Below are positions 45,169-59,443 of a stretch of 64,000 nucleotides of DNA, one piece after another. The stretch lies in assembly GCA_021292165.1 (NCBI GenBank), contig CM037876.1, positions 109,249,379 through 109,313,378 of the forward strand, written 5' to 3'. Both the position numbers and the translations under genes were made by a program. The stretch comes from Shinisaurus crocodilurus (Eukaryota > Chordata > Lepidosauria > Squamata > Shinisauridae). Within the stretch, counting starts at the first letter, position 1. Every line of letters starts with the position of its first letter. The notes beneath the pieces are model-generated. The model searched no databases and was not told where the DNA came from. It was given only the letters and a program-made list of their open reading frames with translations.

Positions 45169-45297
45169 ATGCCGAAGAAAAGCTGCACAAAGGGAGAAAA
45201 GTCTGACATGGAGGTTGAAGCTGTCCAAGCCGGTAATGAGGAATTGTGGATTAAATTGACCAACGTCCAGACTGAATATCAGCAGGAAAAAGGCAAG
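45169..45297 (+). CDS. JAKMIP1: JAKMIP1 coding exon with start codon, partial gene
   Basis: The ATG opens M-P-K-K-S-C-T-K-G-E-K, then V-Q-A-G-N-E-E-L-W-I-K-L-T and Y-Q-Q-E-K-G-K, ending AAG|GTATGT after 43 codons in phase 0. Human JAKMIP1, as I recall it, also has 43 residues up to this point (M-S-K-K-G-R-S-K-G-E-K ... Q-Q-E-K-S-K). JAKMIP1 (Marlin-1) is a coiled-coil protein of neural and lymphoid cells that binds JAK1/TYK2, microtubules, kinesin-1 and GABA-B receptor mRNA or protein. This N-terminal part belongs to the microtubule-binding half. Divergence here (R to W and other changes) is higher than I would expect, but the reading frame is open and the splice site is sound. WFS1 lies upstream in the opposite direction, as in human. 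Confidence 0.92.
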
Positions 45298-45506
45298 GTA
45301 TGTAAACCTAATATTACACAGAGGTATGTCCAGTTGAACAGTGACCAGCTCCTTGACACTGCTGAGCCGCAGTGGGACGTACAGATACAAACTTGTATAT
45401 TGTACTTTCACACCCAATCCTATTTCTGTGTTATGGGAAGGAAATTCTCTCTATCTGTGGGGGAGTTCCTCAGTGGGTAAGTTAAGTGCTAGATTGCAGA
45501 ACTTAG

Positions 45507-45704
45507 TTTTTTTTTTAAATTATTATTTAAATTTTAAAATCCATAAAAACAAAATACAAAGAACAGAACCAAACAAGCATACATTACAAAGACCAAACGA
45601 CATTAAACTAAAAAGGTCTTCCAATTTTTCCACAACCAAGTATAAGTAACATCAAATCTTCTATATAATCATTATAAAGAAATTGCTTTCTTTTTTCTCT
45701 TAAG

Positions 45705-45737
<33 letters not shown>

Positions 45738-48070
45738 TTCCCCCCTCTCTTATTTATCAACCTCACAAATTCACAAAGCCTCGAAATCTTACAGCACTTT
45801 ACTCCTAAACATAAATAATAATCCTTCTACTTGAACAATATTTAATATTTCTACTTACCGTATATTTAATGAAAATATCTATCTTCTTTCCCTCTATTTA
45901 TAAAAACAAACAGCCTAGCTTTTATTTCATTTTTTTTAAATAGTTTCACATTTCCACATTACTTCACAACCCAAATTTTAATCCACATTTAGTTAGTTCC
46001 TTTCCATTAATCATTCTCAATACTAAGTTTCATCCAGACTCATTACATTTTTACCAATAACCAATTATTATTCAGATTCTAGTTCAATATTAAACCTTAT
46101 TCTTATTTTACTCAGCAACTAATCTTTTTTCTAATCCCATCCTTCCTAACTATGCCCCCTTCAAGATCAAAGCCACCACATTAATGAAAAGTACAAAGAA
46201 AAGCCACCTCACTCTGGAGAAGTTCTCCTTTCTCTCAAAGGGGTTCCTCTCACCCACCCCTTTAGGTTCAGATTTATGAATGTTCTTTTTGGATCACTAT
46301 CAGTGATCCCTTTAGATTTCTCCCACTTGGATTCCTCCCACCAATCCATTTGGGAAACTGAACCCTCTTACTTCTTTCATAAGAACTTCCCCCTTCCACC
46401 AATAGTCAGCAGTTATCATAATATAAGTCAAACCATTTATTCCATCCAATAATCAGCAAACCATTTTTTCATAACATGGGTCAAACCATTTATCCCATCC
46501 AATAGTCAACAAACCATTTTCCCCAATCAAACGCAGTGTTCACAATATGCATCCTTTTCAGGCTCATGTTCCACAAAAAACTTTTTTTCCCCTTGTGAGC
46601 CCCCATAGCTGGCTTCCTCCAAATAGCCCGGCAGCAATCAGCTTCCCAGTTCTCTGTGAATGGCTTCTCAAAAACATCTTCACTGTCCGCTTCAATGGCA
46701 ATCTCCTCCTTTTTGCTTTCTCTCTTTGAAAGTTCCGTTTTTATCTCTCGTAGCACATCAATCTTCCAGTTATTCTCCCTGTTCTGTTCAAACTTCACAA
46801 ACGATCAGTCACCCTCAGTATCGTCCTGGAATTTTTGATTTATTTTTACATTCTGCACTTCTGATTTCACCAACCTCTCCAGCCATTTTTTTTTTAATAC
46901 TTTAAACATCCCCATTAACTCGTTGGCTAGCTTCAGCCACAATTAGTGGTGGGGCCGAGCCTTGAGTCGGCTGGAGGCTCGCTCCGGGCTCGGCCCTCCA
47001 TGAGCGGCGGCGGCCCAATCTCGCTCTTCAGAGCGGCGCGGAGCGTTCTCCGCACCGCTCGCGCCGCTCAAGCTGCCGCCGGAGAAACCCCCCGCACGCC
47101 CCCCCGCCGCCAGACACCCCCCCGCCCCTTGCCGCTGCTGCCAGGACCCCCCTGCTGCCTACCTGGTCCTGCACGCCACCGCCGGAGCCACCTCCGCCAC
47201 CGCCGGAGCCACTGCTCCGGCGCGCTGTACCCCCGCCCGCACTCTGTTTTGGCGGGAGGAACCAGGGCAACAGGGCTTAAACAGCCCTGTTGCCCTGGTT
47301 TCCCCCACCAAAAACAGAGCGCGGGGGTCCAGCACGACGGAGCAGGGTCCCATCGCGTCACTTCCTCCGCGCCGGAAGTGACGCGACGGGACCCATCGGA
47401 CAGCCGAGGAAGGCTCTCCGCTCTGCGGAGAGCCCAGGTAAAGCCCACGTGGGTGGCTGAGAGCCCGCACAGACACGAGCAGGCCCAGTTCGGGCCTTGC
47501 TCCTGTCCGACGGGCTGCTCGGCTACATCCCTAGCTTGTCTGTGACGCAATATAAATTTAACAGTCTGCTAATACTGCTTTATACTTTTCTAAAATCCAA
47601 AGTAAAAAGAGTTACAATACCTCTTTCTTTCTCATTTCAAAGCACATTTGTTGATCTTCCGATTATGAAGTTTTTGAAGCATATTTTCTTTTTAATATTC
47701 CAGAGAAAAGGGTATTTAGTCCTGATTGTGGATAAAATTTCTCTTTGTTACTAATTGGCAATAAATCTTTAAGAAATGGAGTTGTCGATCTTCAGGTTCT
47801 TGAGAAAAGAACTCCAGACACGGCGGTGAGCGATGATGGATACTCCCACTCTCTACCCCTCCCCGAGAGAAACTGCATCCGCCCAAGCCACTGCAAAATA
47901 ACTCACAGAGAGAGCATTTAGAGATATGCTGGGAATCACTCTTAGATCATCCTCTTATTCCGAGGAGATTACCCAGCCAGGATAACCTCTTCAATGGATT
48001 TCACGCCGTGTCAGTCTCCCCCAATTTCGAGGAAGCATCAGTTCGACATTTTAAACTCCACCCGGAAGTC
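45507..48070 (-). mobile_element. Non-LTR retroposon in JAKMIP1 intron 1, unassigned family
   Basis: The flanks CTAGATTGCAGAACTTAG (45489-45506) and CTAGATTGCTGAACTTAG (48071-48088) form an 18-bp duplication with one mismatch. The left end on the plus strand is a T run, so the A-rich 3' end faces left and the element is on the minus strand. An open minus-strand frame at 46798-46490 encodes a charged 102-residue protein with no domain I know. L1 is the likely class given the A tail and long duplication, but no reverse transcriptase is visible. An (AT)n tract is at 45707-45735. A MITE is nested at 46944-47533. Confidence 0.75.
46944..47533. mobile_element. GC-rich MITE-like insertion sharing cargo with 30787-31481
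   Basis: The ends TAGTGGTGGGGCCGAGC and, inverted, TAGGGATGTAGCCGAGC are similar. The interior holds a palindrome, CAGGGCTTAAACAGCCCTG with CCCTGGTT on the right, followed by ACAGAGCGCGGGGG, closely matching 30965-31055. The ends differ from the CAGGGCCGG family, so the module moved between element types. No clear target duplication. The surrounding AT-rich retroposon makes the boundaries conspicuous. Confidence 0.65.
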
Positions 48071-48088
48071 CTAGATTGCTGAACTTAG

Positions 48089-48736
48089 TGATGAGAGTAG
48101 ACAGTAGAAAGTAAACTGGGAAGTGGAGACAAAGCTTCAGTAAAATTCTGACAGTAAAAAGACATGGGAAAAATCGGAGAGTCAGCATTTCCTCACGAGA
48201 GCATCAAATATCCCTGTCAAACATTGTTCCCCAAATGTCCACACCAGTTTCTATTTGGGTGGAAAAGGCCTGGAGCTTCCCCTGTCTGGGAAGACAACTG
48301 TCCATTTCACTGGTTTGGATTTATTTATTTGAAATATTTTTATGCCGCTCCTCAGCCAAAAAGGCTCCCAGAACGGCTTACATATAATTTATAATCAATT
48401 TAACAAGACAGTCCCTGCCTGCAGGCTTACAATCTGTGAGGTCTTTTGGAATGGAATCCTCTAGTAGCAAGATGAAACTACTCTATGTTATCAAAATAAA
48501 AATTATCTTTGTATCGTGATTTTAAAGGTTCCATGATGCAATTTTTAAAAAAGATGTTAAACAGCTAAAAACAGTGTGATACCAGGACCTGATGAAAACA
48601 ACTGCCTTTTTTTTTTGGTAGGGTGTGTGTGTGGAAGGATGGAAAAAGTGCTGGAAAAAATCAGCTGAGCGGCAGGGGCAGTGAGAGATTGCTGGGAGGG
48701 GAGCTGAGCAGCAGAGGGGAGATTGCAGGGAGGTGA
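48089..48736. repeat. JAKMIP1 intron 1 with an L2-type tail
   Basis: 48310-48435 reads on the minus strand as a LINE tail (GTAAGCCGTTCTGGGAGCC, then an AAATAAATAAA end). The rest is unassigned. Confidence 0.45.
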
Positions 48737-48910
48737 ACAGGCCTGTGGCTCATGCTGGCTCAGCTTGTCTGAGCGTGGAAAGCTAAGCAGGGTCAGGCCT
48801 GGTTATTACTTGGGTGGGAGACCCCTCCTCTAGTTTCCTGCATTGAGCAGGGGGTTGAACTCAGTAGCCTTGTAGGCCCCTTCCAACTCTATGAATCTAT
48901 GGATCTATGG
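48737..48910 (+). repeat. 5S rRNA-derived SINE, copy 4
   Basis: ACAGGCCTGTGGCTCATG head, 5S boxes, and a CR1-type tail with three reiterations of an ATCTATGG-like unit. It lies in JAKMIP1 intron 1, sense to the gene. Confidence 0.88.
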
Positions 48911-49110
48911 AGGTTGTATGTTTCTGTATATGTGTGTGTGCAAGAGAGTGTGTGGGTGTCCCTGCCCACTGCCAACGCTGGCCCCACCCACTTTGGTTTT
49001 GCTCCCGCCTACTACTGGCATACGGCCCTGGAAGATTAGCCAGAAGGGAATGTGGCCTGTTACCAGGAGCTGGAGCAAGGACTGGCAAGCCTGTGTTGGG
49101 GATGTCATCT

Positions 49111-49390
49111 TAAACGCCTGTAATGCTCCCTTGCCTGGACTTATCATGGTCCTTGATCTTTGGTCTGCCTTGACACCTGTACCGTGGAGATTCTGACATA
49201 GAATCTATTGTTGGACTGATCTCTGCCTGTTTGTGTAAATGCTCGTTTTGTAACTTTCTCCTGGACCATGTCTTGAATTGCCGGCAATGTTTTCTTGCCT
49301 GCATTTAGCATGACCCTTGACCTTGACTTGTATTCTGAATCATAGAGATCCCAACATGGATACTATCATTGGACTGATGTCTAACATGGT
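49111..49390. repeat. Imperfect direct duplication of ~170 bp
   Basis: CTTGCCTGGACTTATCATGG, then CTTGATCTTGG and TCATTGGACTGATCTCT-like words occur twice, near 49129-49225 and 49297-49382. The family is unknown. An AATAAA at 49500 lies downstream, and the pair could be part of an old LTR. Confidence 0.45.
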
Positions 49391-50383
49391 TGTAGTTATT
49401 AGCTTTGAACTGTTTCTAGCAATGTTCCTGTATTTTTTGCTTAAGTTATATAATTTATAAAAAGTGGTAACTATTAAGCGTTCGTCATGAGATTTGCTAC
49501 AATAAACTGTCTCACTGATTTTGGTGTTCTGTGCCAGAGTGTGTGCCAGAAAAATGGGTGATAACTTGGCTTCCTGCGCTTCCTGTCCTGTTTCCCCCCC
49601 CCCCCGCCGCCGCCCCAATTCCTCTGCCCATAAATATGGTGGAGAATTTCAAGAGGCCATTTGGGGCAATCTGCAGCCCCCCTACAAAACAATCCAGCAT
49701 CCCTGCCATACCATATGCATATTAACTAAATAACTATGTTTGTTAAGGCTGTGGCCTTTCACAGCTGTAATTTCCTGGCATTTTGGAGCTTGGGTGAACA
49801 TGTTCACAACAGGTTAAACTGAAAGGTTTTTGTTAATTGAATTATTCAGAGCTCTCTGCTGACCTTCTTGTGCCCACTGAATCTCACCCGCCTGGTTTGA
49901 TTGTTCTTGCATTGCTACTTTAGACTGACATGCTGAGACACTTTCCTGTCTCAATTTTAAGTGTTCTTACTGCGGCATATTGACCCTCCAGACTTGCCAT
50001 ACTAGGAAGTGCCTGTGCCAGCTCTCAGGCAAGGGGCTCTCAGTTTCTGCCTTGCCTGCAGCAATACCCTTCGTGGCTTTTTCTCAACAAGCTTTATTTC
50101 TTTAAAGTTTTATGGCTGGTTGTGCATCCCCTGTGTGGCCTTCTCTTCATGATTCACTTCATTGGTGATGTGGATACAGAGTGTATTCTTATGGAGAGAG
50201 GGGGCACACAGTTCTACTGAAGCCTGGATTAAGCTTTCACCTAAAGCTTTGTGGAAGTCACTACAAGATGCCCCAGGTAAGTGTGCACATTGTCTGGATT
50301 ATGGCTGCATGAGGGTATGTTGAAGAATATAGTTTTTAAAATAAGCTTTTTTCTTTTCTTTTCTTTTTTTACATGTAATGATG
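49391..50383. other. JAKMIP1 intron 1 sequence
   Basis: A strong donor word CCCCAG|GTAAGTG at 50277 follows a stretch bounded by a weak acceptor (TACAG at 50175-50179). A cryptic or alternative exon is possible but unsupported. Poly-C at 49597-49607. Confidence 0.35.
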
Positions 50384-50539
50384 CTAAGTGTGGCTCAGCT
50401 TGTCTGAGCGTGGAAAGCTAAGCAGGGTCAGGCCTGGTTATTACTTGGATGGGAGACCCCTCCTCTAGTTTCCTGCATTGAGCAGGGGGTTGGACTCGAA
50501 GGCCTTGTAGGCCCCTTCCAACTCTATGATCCTGTGATC
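50384..50539 (+). repeat. 5S rRNA-derived SINE, copy 5
   Basis: The head is replaced (ATGCTAAGTGTGGCTCAGC), followed by the same 5S boxes and CR1-type tail ending CCAACTCTATGATCC. Confidence 0.86.
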
Positions 50540-50634
50540 ATCAATGGGACTAATGCTAAGCCCAGGTATGCCCAGAAGTGCTCTCTCACTTTGTCCCCCA
50601 TCACAGCTGATTTAGCATGTTAAAAGCGGGGAAC

Positions 50635-50735
50635 TGCCTTTCCCACAGGCAGCTGGTTGGCCACTGTGTGTATAGAATGCTGGACTAGATGGACCTTTGT
50701 CTGATCCAGCATGGCTCTTCTTATGTTCTCTTTGA
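50635..50735 (+). repeat. CR1-type LINE 3' end fragment
   Basis: GCAGCTGGTTGGCCACTGTG, GAATGCTGGACTAGATGGAC and the terminal CTTCTTATGTTCTC match, inverted, the 519-664 copy. Confidence 0.75.
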
Positions 50736-52538
<1,803 letters not shown>

Positions 52539-53197
52539 TAAAATGCACCTGTTTTATGCCTAATTAGCGATTCCAATATTAGAAGTCTGTTTTTAATTGT
52601 GAGAGGAAGAACTGTGTATAGTATCACAACTCCTTTATTTCCCCCTCCTTTAATTTGTAAATCAAATTAATTTTAATCCCCTCATGTAATTATCTTTCTG
52701 CAAAAGTAGGACATCCTAGGACAGGCAGCCCCTCCCATGTATTCCCAGAGGCAAGGCCTATTCAAATCTTCTTTGCCCTCTATGGGGTGGAACGCCTCCA
52801 AGTACTGATATTATCTCCTCCAAGAGAGCAACTTTCCTGGTAGCTCCAGAGCCTTTGGACTACTGACTCTCGGGGCCCTCAGTTTAGTTTTTCTTTTTCA
52901 TTCCTTTCAGTGACCCAAACAAAGTCAGTGAGGGTAAGGGGTATTTTGGAGGGAGAAAAGCACCTTTTTCTCTCTCAGATGATCAAGTCCTACAGCGACA
53001 AGGAATGGGAGCCTGGGTGACACAGCCTCATGAAGTAATTAGCCTAAGCTAGTGTTTTTGGGACATCAGGGAAGGGTGTTCAAGCAAAAATACCATCAAA
53101 AATGCCATCTAGTGCTGAAGAAGGGACAGAGTGTCTGCACAACACAAAGGTTGTGGAATGGCAGAAAATTGTATGGTTACAGTGGAGAAGAAAGAAA

Positions 53198-53436
53198 TAT
53201 TTATTTATTTATTATATTTATACCCCACCTTTTTTCCTGCAAGGAACCCAAGGCGGCTTACATAATCCTCCTCCTCCTCTCCATTTTATCCTCACAACAA
53301 CCCTGCGAGGTAGTTTAGGCTGAGATTCTGACTGGCCCAAAGTTACCCAGTGAGTTTCATGGCCGAGCAGGGACTAGAACCCGGATCTCCCAAGTCCCAG
53401 TCCAACACTCTCACCACTACGCCACACTGGCTCTAT
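53198..53436 (-). repeat. tRNA-derived SINE, copy C
   Basis: Inverted relative of 25531-25745: an ATTTATTT tail at the left, TTTATCCTCACAACAACCCTG, CCCGGATCTCCCAAGTCCC (inverse of a B-box region), and CACCACTACGCCACACTGG (inverse of the head). In JAKMIP1 intron 2. Confidence 0.82.
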
Positions 53437-55106
53437 AGTAGTGTTGCGAAGATACAAAAGTTCTCCTGCCCCACTTTTTTTTTAAGTAAAGAGATTTGGG
53501 TTTTTGGTATACATACCACCCACATTGACCCACTAAATTGTTGATAACAAGTGCAGAACCAGTGGACTAGTCAGAGATATGTGTGATATATAGGAATAAT
53601 TCCTTGTGATCTGAAAAACAGGTGCCCCTGCCTAGGCCTACGATTTCTGAGATCTCTCTACCTCTTACCTGCTCTGATCTCATTCCCAGGGTATTCTGAT
53701 AAGGTTTTAGCTCTGACCACCCTTTATATATCTCCATATCTCATTTCATCAAGTAGATATAGAACACTACACTACTTGCACAAGTAAGGAGTGGCTTGTC
53801 TAGGTAACACGAGCTAACTAGACAGAATGGGACAGGCATTTAAAAAAATCCAATTGGCTTTCACCCCTGTTGCAGAAGTGATTTGTTGTTTTAAGCTTAA
53901 CAATGAAACCCAGCACATATTTTCTCAGTCATCAGACTCTGTTGAATGGAGATTACTCCCAGGTATTTTGTTTTCAATAACTCATTCACTTTCAGTTTGT
54001 GTATAGAATGAGGGAGTACAAAAAGTGTGCATATGTGGATAATTACTGGGTTACATGCAAAATGCTGGGAACAGTCAAACTGAGGATTTTTTAAAAGTAT
54101 GTGCTTTTTTAACCAGACAGGGTTACACCTGGTCTTTTGAGTTTATTTTGCTTTAAAAAAAATTTACACAGAATGCTAAATTCATAGCATAGACTTGTAT
54201 AACTGGATTAAAATATTATACTAGATTTAAAAATAAAGACAAGCTATCTGCAAAACTTAATCTTTTGATATCTATTCCTATGACTGATGTTATATTGATC
54301 AAATTTTATTTATTACCATTAATGAATTAACTGAATCTGAGCTGCTACATCTTCCTGCTGATTACTTTTCTTTATGTGGTAACATTGCTTGAGATTATCT
54401 CATTTTCATGAGTTCTGATGCCTTTATATATAAAGATTTTCATTTTCACTCTTTAAGGTTGGACACAGAGCTCTAATCTTGGAGATGGAGATCTAATCTT
54501 GGATCCTCCTCCCTGCCGCTGCGGAGAGATCTCTTCCCCACCCATCGGAGATCTGATCTTGGGGGGGAGGGGATTGGGGGCATGGTGTGGGAGGAGCACA
54601 CTCACACCATGGGATTGTATGTTTATAACATATAATTGTATAGCTGGATAAAATATTGTATTACATTAAAAAAAAAATATCACAGGATCCAAAGCCATCC
54701 CAGTACTTGACCATACTCCTGTCAGAATTTAGACCAACCCTGGAGCTGGTCTAAATTCATTCCCTCCCATTGTTCGCAATGAGGGAAATAGCTTTGGGGG
54801 GGGGACTGAGAGGAATATCAGTGAATGCTACTCTTCTCTCCCTTCTGTCCTGCCAGCAGGAGCCCATCAGGTCATTGGATGTGTCAGACACTGCAGCCTC
54901 GGAGCGCTCTGATGTCATCTGTAGGATTGCCCCGCCCAAGTATAATTTACATTTTTCATCTGTATATAGTAGTCTGTAGGCTCTTTGACTGCAGAATTCA
55001 ACATGTTTTCTAAATAAGTGCAGACATCTGAATAAGTACAAACTAATGGATCATTAACCATATGATCAAAGGGTGGAAGTATTGCCTAACATCGAGAGCA
55101 CATAAT
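53437..55106. other. JAKMIP1 intron 2 sequence
   Basis: A hairpin, AATTTAGACCA and TGGTCTAAATT, lies near 54726-54757. GAGATCTAATCTTGG-like words repeat at 54470-54560. No exon seen. Confidence 0.4.
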
Positions 55107-55257
55107 GCAGGCCACATGCTGAAGCTAAGCAGGTATGAGCCGGGTCAGTGCTTGGATGGGTAGCTGCCAGGGCTGCTCACATCTGTTCTGCATTGAGCAG
55201 GGGGTTGGACTCGATGGCTTATAGGCCCCTTCTATCTCTACTATTCTGTGATTCTAA
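55107..55257 (+). repeat. 5S rRNA-derived SINE, copy 6, diverged
   Basis: GAAGCTAAGCAGGTATGAGC and GTGCTTGGATGGGTAGC keep the 5S A-box and C-box words, and GCATTGAGCAGGGGGTTGGA keeps the CR1-type tail, with TACTATTCTGTGATTCTA at the end. It is the most diverged of the seven and may be a different subfamily. Confidence 0.75.
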
Positions 55258-55317
55258 ATAATTGCCATCCTTAGGCAACACATTGTTGAGGAGCATCAAA
55301 ATACATATAGCCAAGAT

Positions 55318-55436
55318 CTTCTCTGGGCAACTTTTGGCCCTCCAGATGTTTTGGCCTACAACTTCCATCAGCCCTACCCAGCATAGGCAATGGGAGTTGC
55401 AGGCTAACTATCTGGAGGAGCGCAAGTTGCCTACCC
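55318..55436. repeat. Palindromic hAT-like MITE
   Basis: GGGCAACTTTTGGCCCTCCA and, inverted, GGAGCGCAAGTTGCC bound CCAGATGTTTTGGCCTACAA and CAATGGGAGTTGCAGGC. Confidence 0.65.
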
Positions 55437-55629
55437 CTATATAGTGATGCTTGGGAAAAGAGTGGATTTATATCTGTGATAATTAGATTTTGAAAACTAT
55501 TTTTTCATACCATCACTTAAGCTAAAGATCTTCAGATGCTAGGTCCATTTTTTCACAATTACTGTGCATTGCCTATTGCTAACCTTTATGGAAGTGGATC
55601 AACAGTTCTCAAATTCATATTTGGATATT

Positions 55630-55950
55630 AGTAGTAGGTGATCACTCGTGACCGAGTAAGATTGTCTTCCAGGATAAAATTACAAAAAGAAAATTATATA
55701 AAGAGGAAATTGTATAAAATTGTGTAGACTCTAGCGATGGGTCCGTAAGTGACTGTGGAGGTCAATTCTAGATCCACACAGCTTCCCACAGTGAGGACAC
55801 AGGTTACCAGATGGAAGATGGTCCTGTAAAGGATTTGTTTGACGTGCTTTTCGCTTAGCACGTTTCTCCTTTTCACCTTGTACTTGGGCTTCTTCAAAGT
55901 CCATAGAACCTTTGTGAAAGGCCAACCTCCAGTTAAAGCGTTCATGGGCC
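55630..55950 (-). mobile_element. RTE-type LINE 3' end with C2H2 finger
   Basis: A minus-strand frame ending near 55731 reads F-E-E-A-Q, then K-R-A-K-R-K-A-R-Q and C-P-H-C-G-K-L-C-G-S-R-I-D-L-H-S-H-L-R-T-H. The C-x2-C-x12-H-x3-H finger after a basic stretch is the usual C-terminus of vertebrate RTE-like LINE proteins. The downstream words on the minus strand (GGTCACGAGTGATCACC) are typical of their 3' end. It is not a host zinc-finger gene. Confidence 0.65.
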
Positions 55951-56152
55951 TGTCAAAGGAAGACACTAAACAAAAAATGGAACTAAAATTTTATTCTTTT
56001 TAGAAGATGTAGAAGAGGTAAACCAGCTAAAAATCCAATGCTACTTCCACCTTGGCAATACTTCTATGATTTGGCTACCATGAAAGCTAAAGTTTTATTG
56101 GAAGTCTTTGAAGAAATTAACACTTTGTTGTTGTTTTTGAACTCTCTTTAAG

Positions 56153-56362
56153 ATGGATGAGATAAAAGGCAAAGAAAGAGTTATTCTTGCTTTGGGAAAG
56201 GATCTTGGTGCCCAGGCAGGCCATACACAAAAGCTGCTGCTTGAGAAAGAAGCACTGGATGAACAACTTGTTCAAGTCAAAGAGGCAGAGCGATACCATG
56301 GTAGCCCAAAGAAAGAGCTTCCTTCTGGAGCTGGAGATGTCTTTGAACTTGTAGGTTGCTTG
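56153..56362 (+). CDS. JAKMIP1: JAKMIP1 third coding exon (70 codons)
   Basis: Acceptor CTCTTTAAG, donor TTG|GTAAGA, 210 bp, phase 0 at both ends. The translation begins M-D-E-I-K-G-K-E-R-V-I-L-A-L and holds L-L-L-E-K-E-A-L-D-E-Q-L-V-Q-V-K-E-A-E-R and S-P-K-K-E-L-P-S-G-A-G-D. The match with JAKMIP1 is close. The last codons (L-V-G-C-L) differ from the human ending, and an alternative donor word (CTT|GTAGGT) sits 12 bp upstream. Use of the downstream site keeps all exons in frame. Confidence 0.96.
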
Positions 56363-57805
56363 GTAAGAGAAACAAGTGTTTTTCACATGTTTATCATACT
56401 TTAGTTAATCTAATAATGTGGTTATTCTAGCTAATAGGTGGGAACAAGTTATAAATGACAAAAGTACAAGTAAATTACAAGTAACATGAACAAGCAAAAT
56501 ACAAGTAAAATGACAAAATAAAAGTACAAATAAATTGCAAGTAAATATTGTGGAAATGCAGCATTACATTTTGCATCCATCTCCCAAAGGACTTTATTTG
56601 CTAGTAACATTCCTTTTCGCTGGGTTTTTACAGTTATACTCTACATATATATTTCAGCAGAAAGCTTCAGATACCCAAGAATTGCTGGAAACTATATTGG
56701 CAAAAAAATTGAGTCTACAAATGCATGAAGATTAAATAAACCAATACAAATTTCCCTTAACCAATTTTGGAACATTAGCTGGATTTTTCAAACATGAGAG
56801 TAAATTTATATTACACTAGCATAATGGGGGAGAAAAGTATTTTGTGAGACAGAGATAAGAAGATGTATAGCTTGGGTGGTGCAAACAGTACCTGCTTTCA
56901 AAAGCACCTCTTATCTCAGTTGACAGTTCCCTGCTACCCCTCATCCACTGTCAGAATGCTGGAAGGAGCACTGGAATTCCTCTCAAAACACTGGAGTACT
57001 GGCAGCATTATAGCTTCAGAGTAAAACTGAGCGTGTCTGAATTAACTTTGCCAGCTGTTGCTGCCATAGGCTTTTACGGAGCAGCAAAACCTTAATAACT
57101 TTTCAACTGCTGCTCAGAACTTCACCAAACCAATGAAAGGCACACCGATGGCCTTATAGGCCCCCTCCAACTCTACTATTCTATGATTCTATGAAACCTG
57201 AATGAAGTACATCCATCAGTAGTTTTCACCAAATTTGAAAGAAATATACGATATCCTGAGCTTGGAGTAAAAAGTACAAATGTGTCAATTTTCAGCACAT
57301 TTTAACTTGCTCTACCTGTGGCAATTTTTATCAGATTTCTTTGTAATTTTGCACAACCGTAGAACTCATCAGGTAGATAATGGATGCCAGGTTTCCCATT
57401 ATTAGCTAAAGAGGCTTTTAGAAGCAGTAGAATTTGGAGGCTTACAATGGCGTAACCTTTTTTTTCTTTCTTTTTCTTTTTTGCTACTCACCTTAACTTA
57501 AGGGGTACTCCTGTCAGCTTACAGTTTACAGTTACAGCTTATTACAGTTTACAGCCCCCGCAGTCAGCTTACAGTTTCTTTTATTATCTATAGTCCTTTA
57601 TAATATTTGTAGTTCTTATAGTGCTTGGTTATGTTGTCTCAAAGTAAAGGCATGTTCTCCTGATTTTTTATCTAAAAGAAATGACATTAGACTGGAAACT
57701 GGAAAAGAAACATACTTTAAAGCTACTTGATGGAAGTTCACTTTTATAGGTAGTACCCAAATAACCTGTCGAACTTCAGTGAAGGGAAAAAAAAAAAGGT
57801 TAAGA
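56363..57805. other. JAKMIP1 intron 3, first part
   Basis: A CR1-type tail (GATGGCCTTATAGGCCCCC, then CTATTCTATGATTCTATG) is at 57148-57196 without its body. TACAGTTTACAG words repeat at 57520-57570. Confidence 0.45.
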
Positions 57806-57940
57806 GCACAATCCTATCATGTTTAGACAGAACACACACACACACACACACTGAATTCCCAGTATGCTGCAGCCAGCATGGCTGGCTGAAAGGATGCTGG
57901 CAGTAGGAGCTTTTTCTGTCTACATGCATAGGATTGTGCC
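57806..57940. repeat. Small palindromic MITE
   Basis: GCACAATCCTATCATGTTTA at the left is answered by CATGCATAGGATTGTGC at the right. A (CA)n tract is at about 57834-57850. Possible flanking TAAGA/CTAAGA. Confidence 0.6.
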
Positions 57941-59091
<1,151 letters not shown>

Positions 59092-59179
59092 TAACTAAGA
59101 AAGCAATTTTAAAACTAGTACTGTGCCAAAAATTGTTCCCACATTTTTTTCAACCATTCTGATAGAAAAGAAATTGCTT

Positions 59180-59443
59180 TAAAAAAAAATTCAATGGTGA
59201 AGAAAATTTGAACTCTGCCTCCCCCTTCCAGGGTCAGAGCACTGTCTCCAACCTTCGGGGGGCGGGGGGGAATCTGAACTATCCTATGGTCCCTGGGACG
59301 CTTGCTCTCTAAAGAACCCTCATGTTTTTGGTCTGTCTTAGACCATCGAAACCCTAGAACCATTTAAGTCCAGATCATGCAGCTCTAAGGCTCTGCCAGA
59401 AGGGGCAAAATTATCAGCCAGCACCAATTCTCCAATCCTATAT
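59180..59443. repeat. Block shared with 7370-7450
   Basis: GCACTGTCTCCAACCTTCGG, a G run, and CTATCCTATGGTCCC repeat the earlier block. It lies directly upstream of a 5S-headed SINE; at 7370 it lies downstream of one. Confidence 0.5.

Noticed and set aside
50180..50276. Cryptic exon with a CAG|GTAAGT donor
   Set aside because: The acceptor is weak, with a poor pyrimidine tract, and no coding frame ties it to JAKMIP1.
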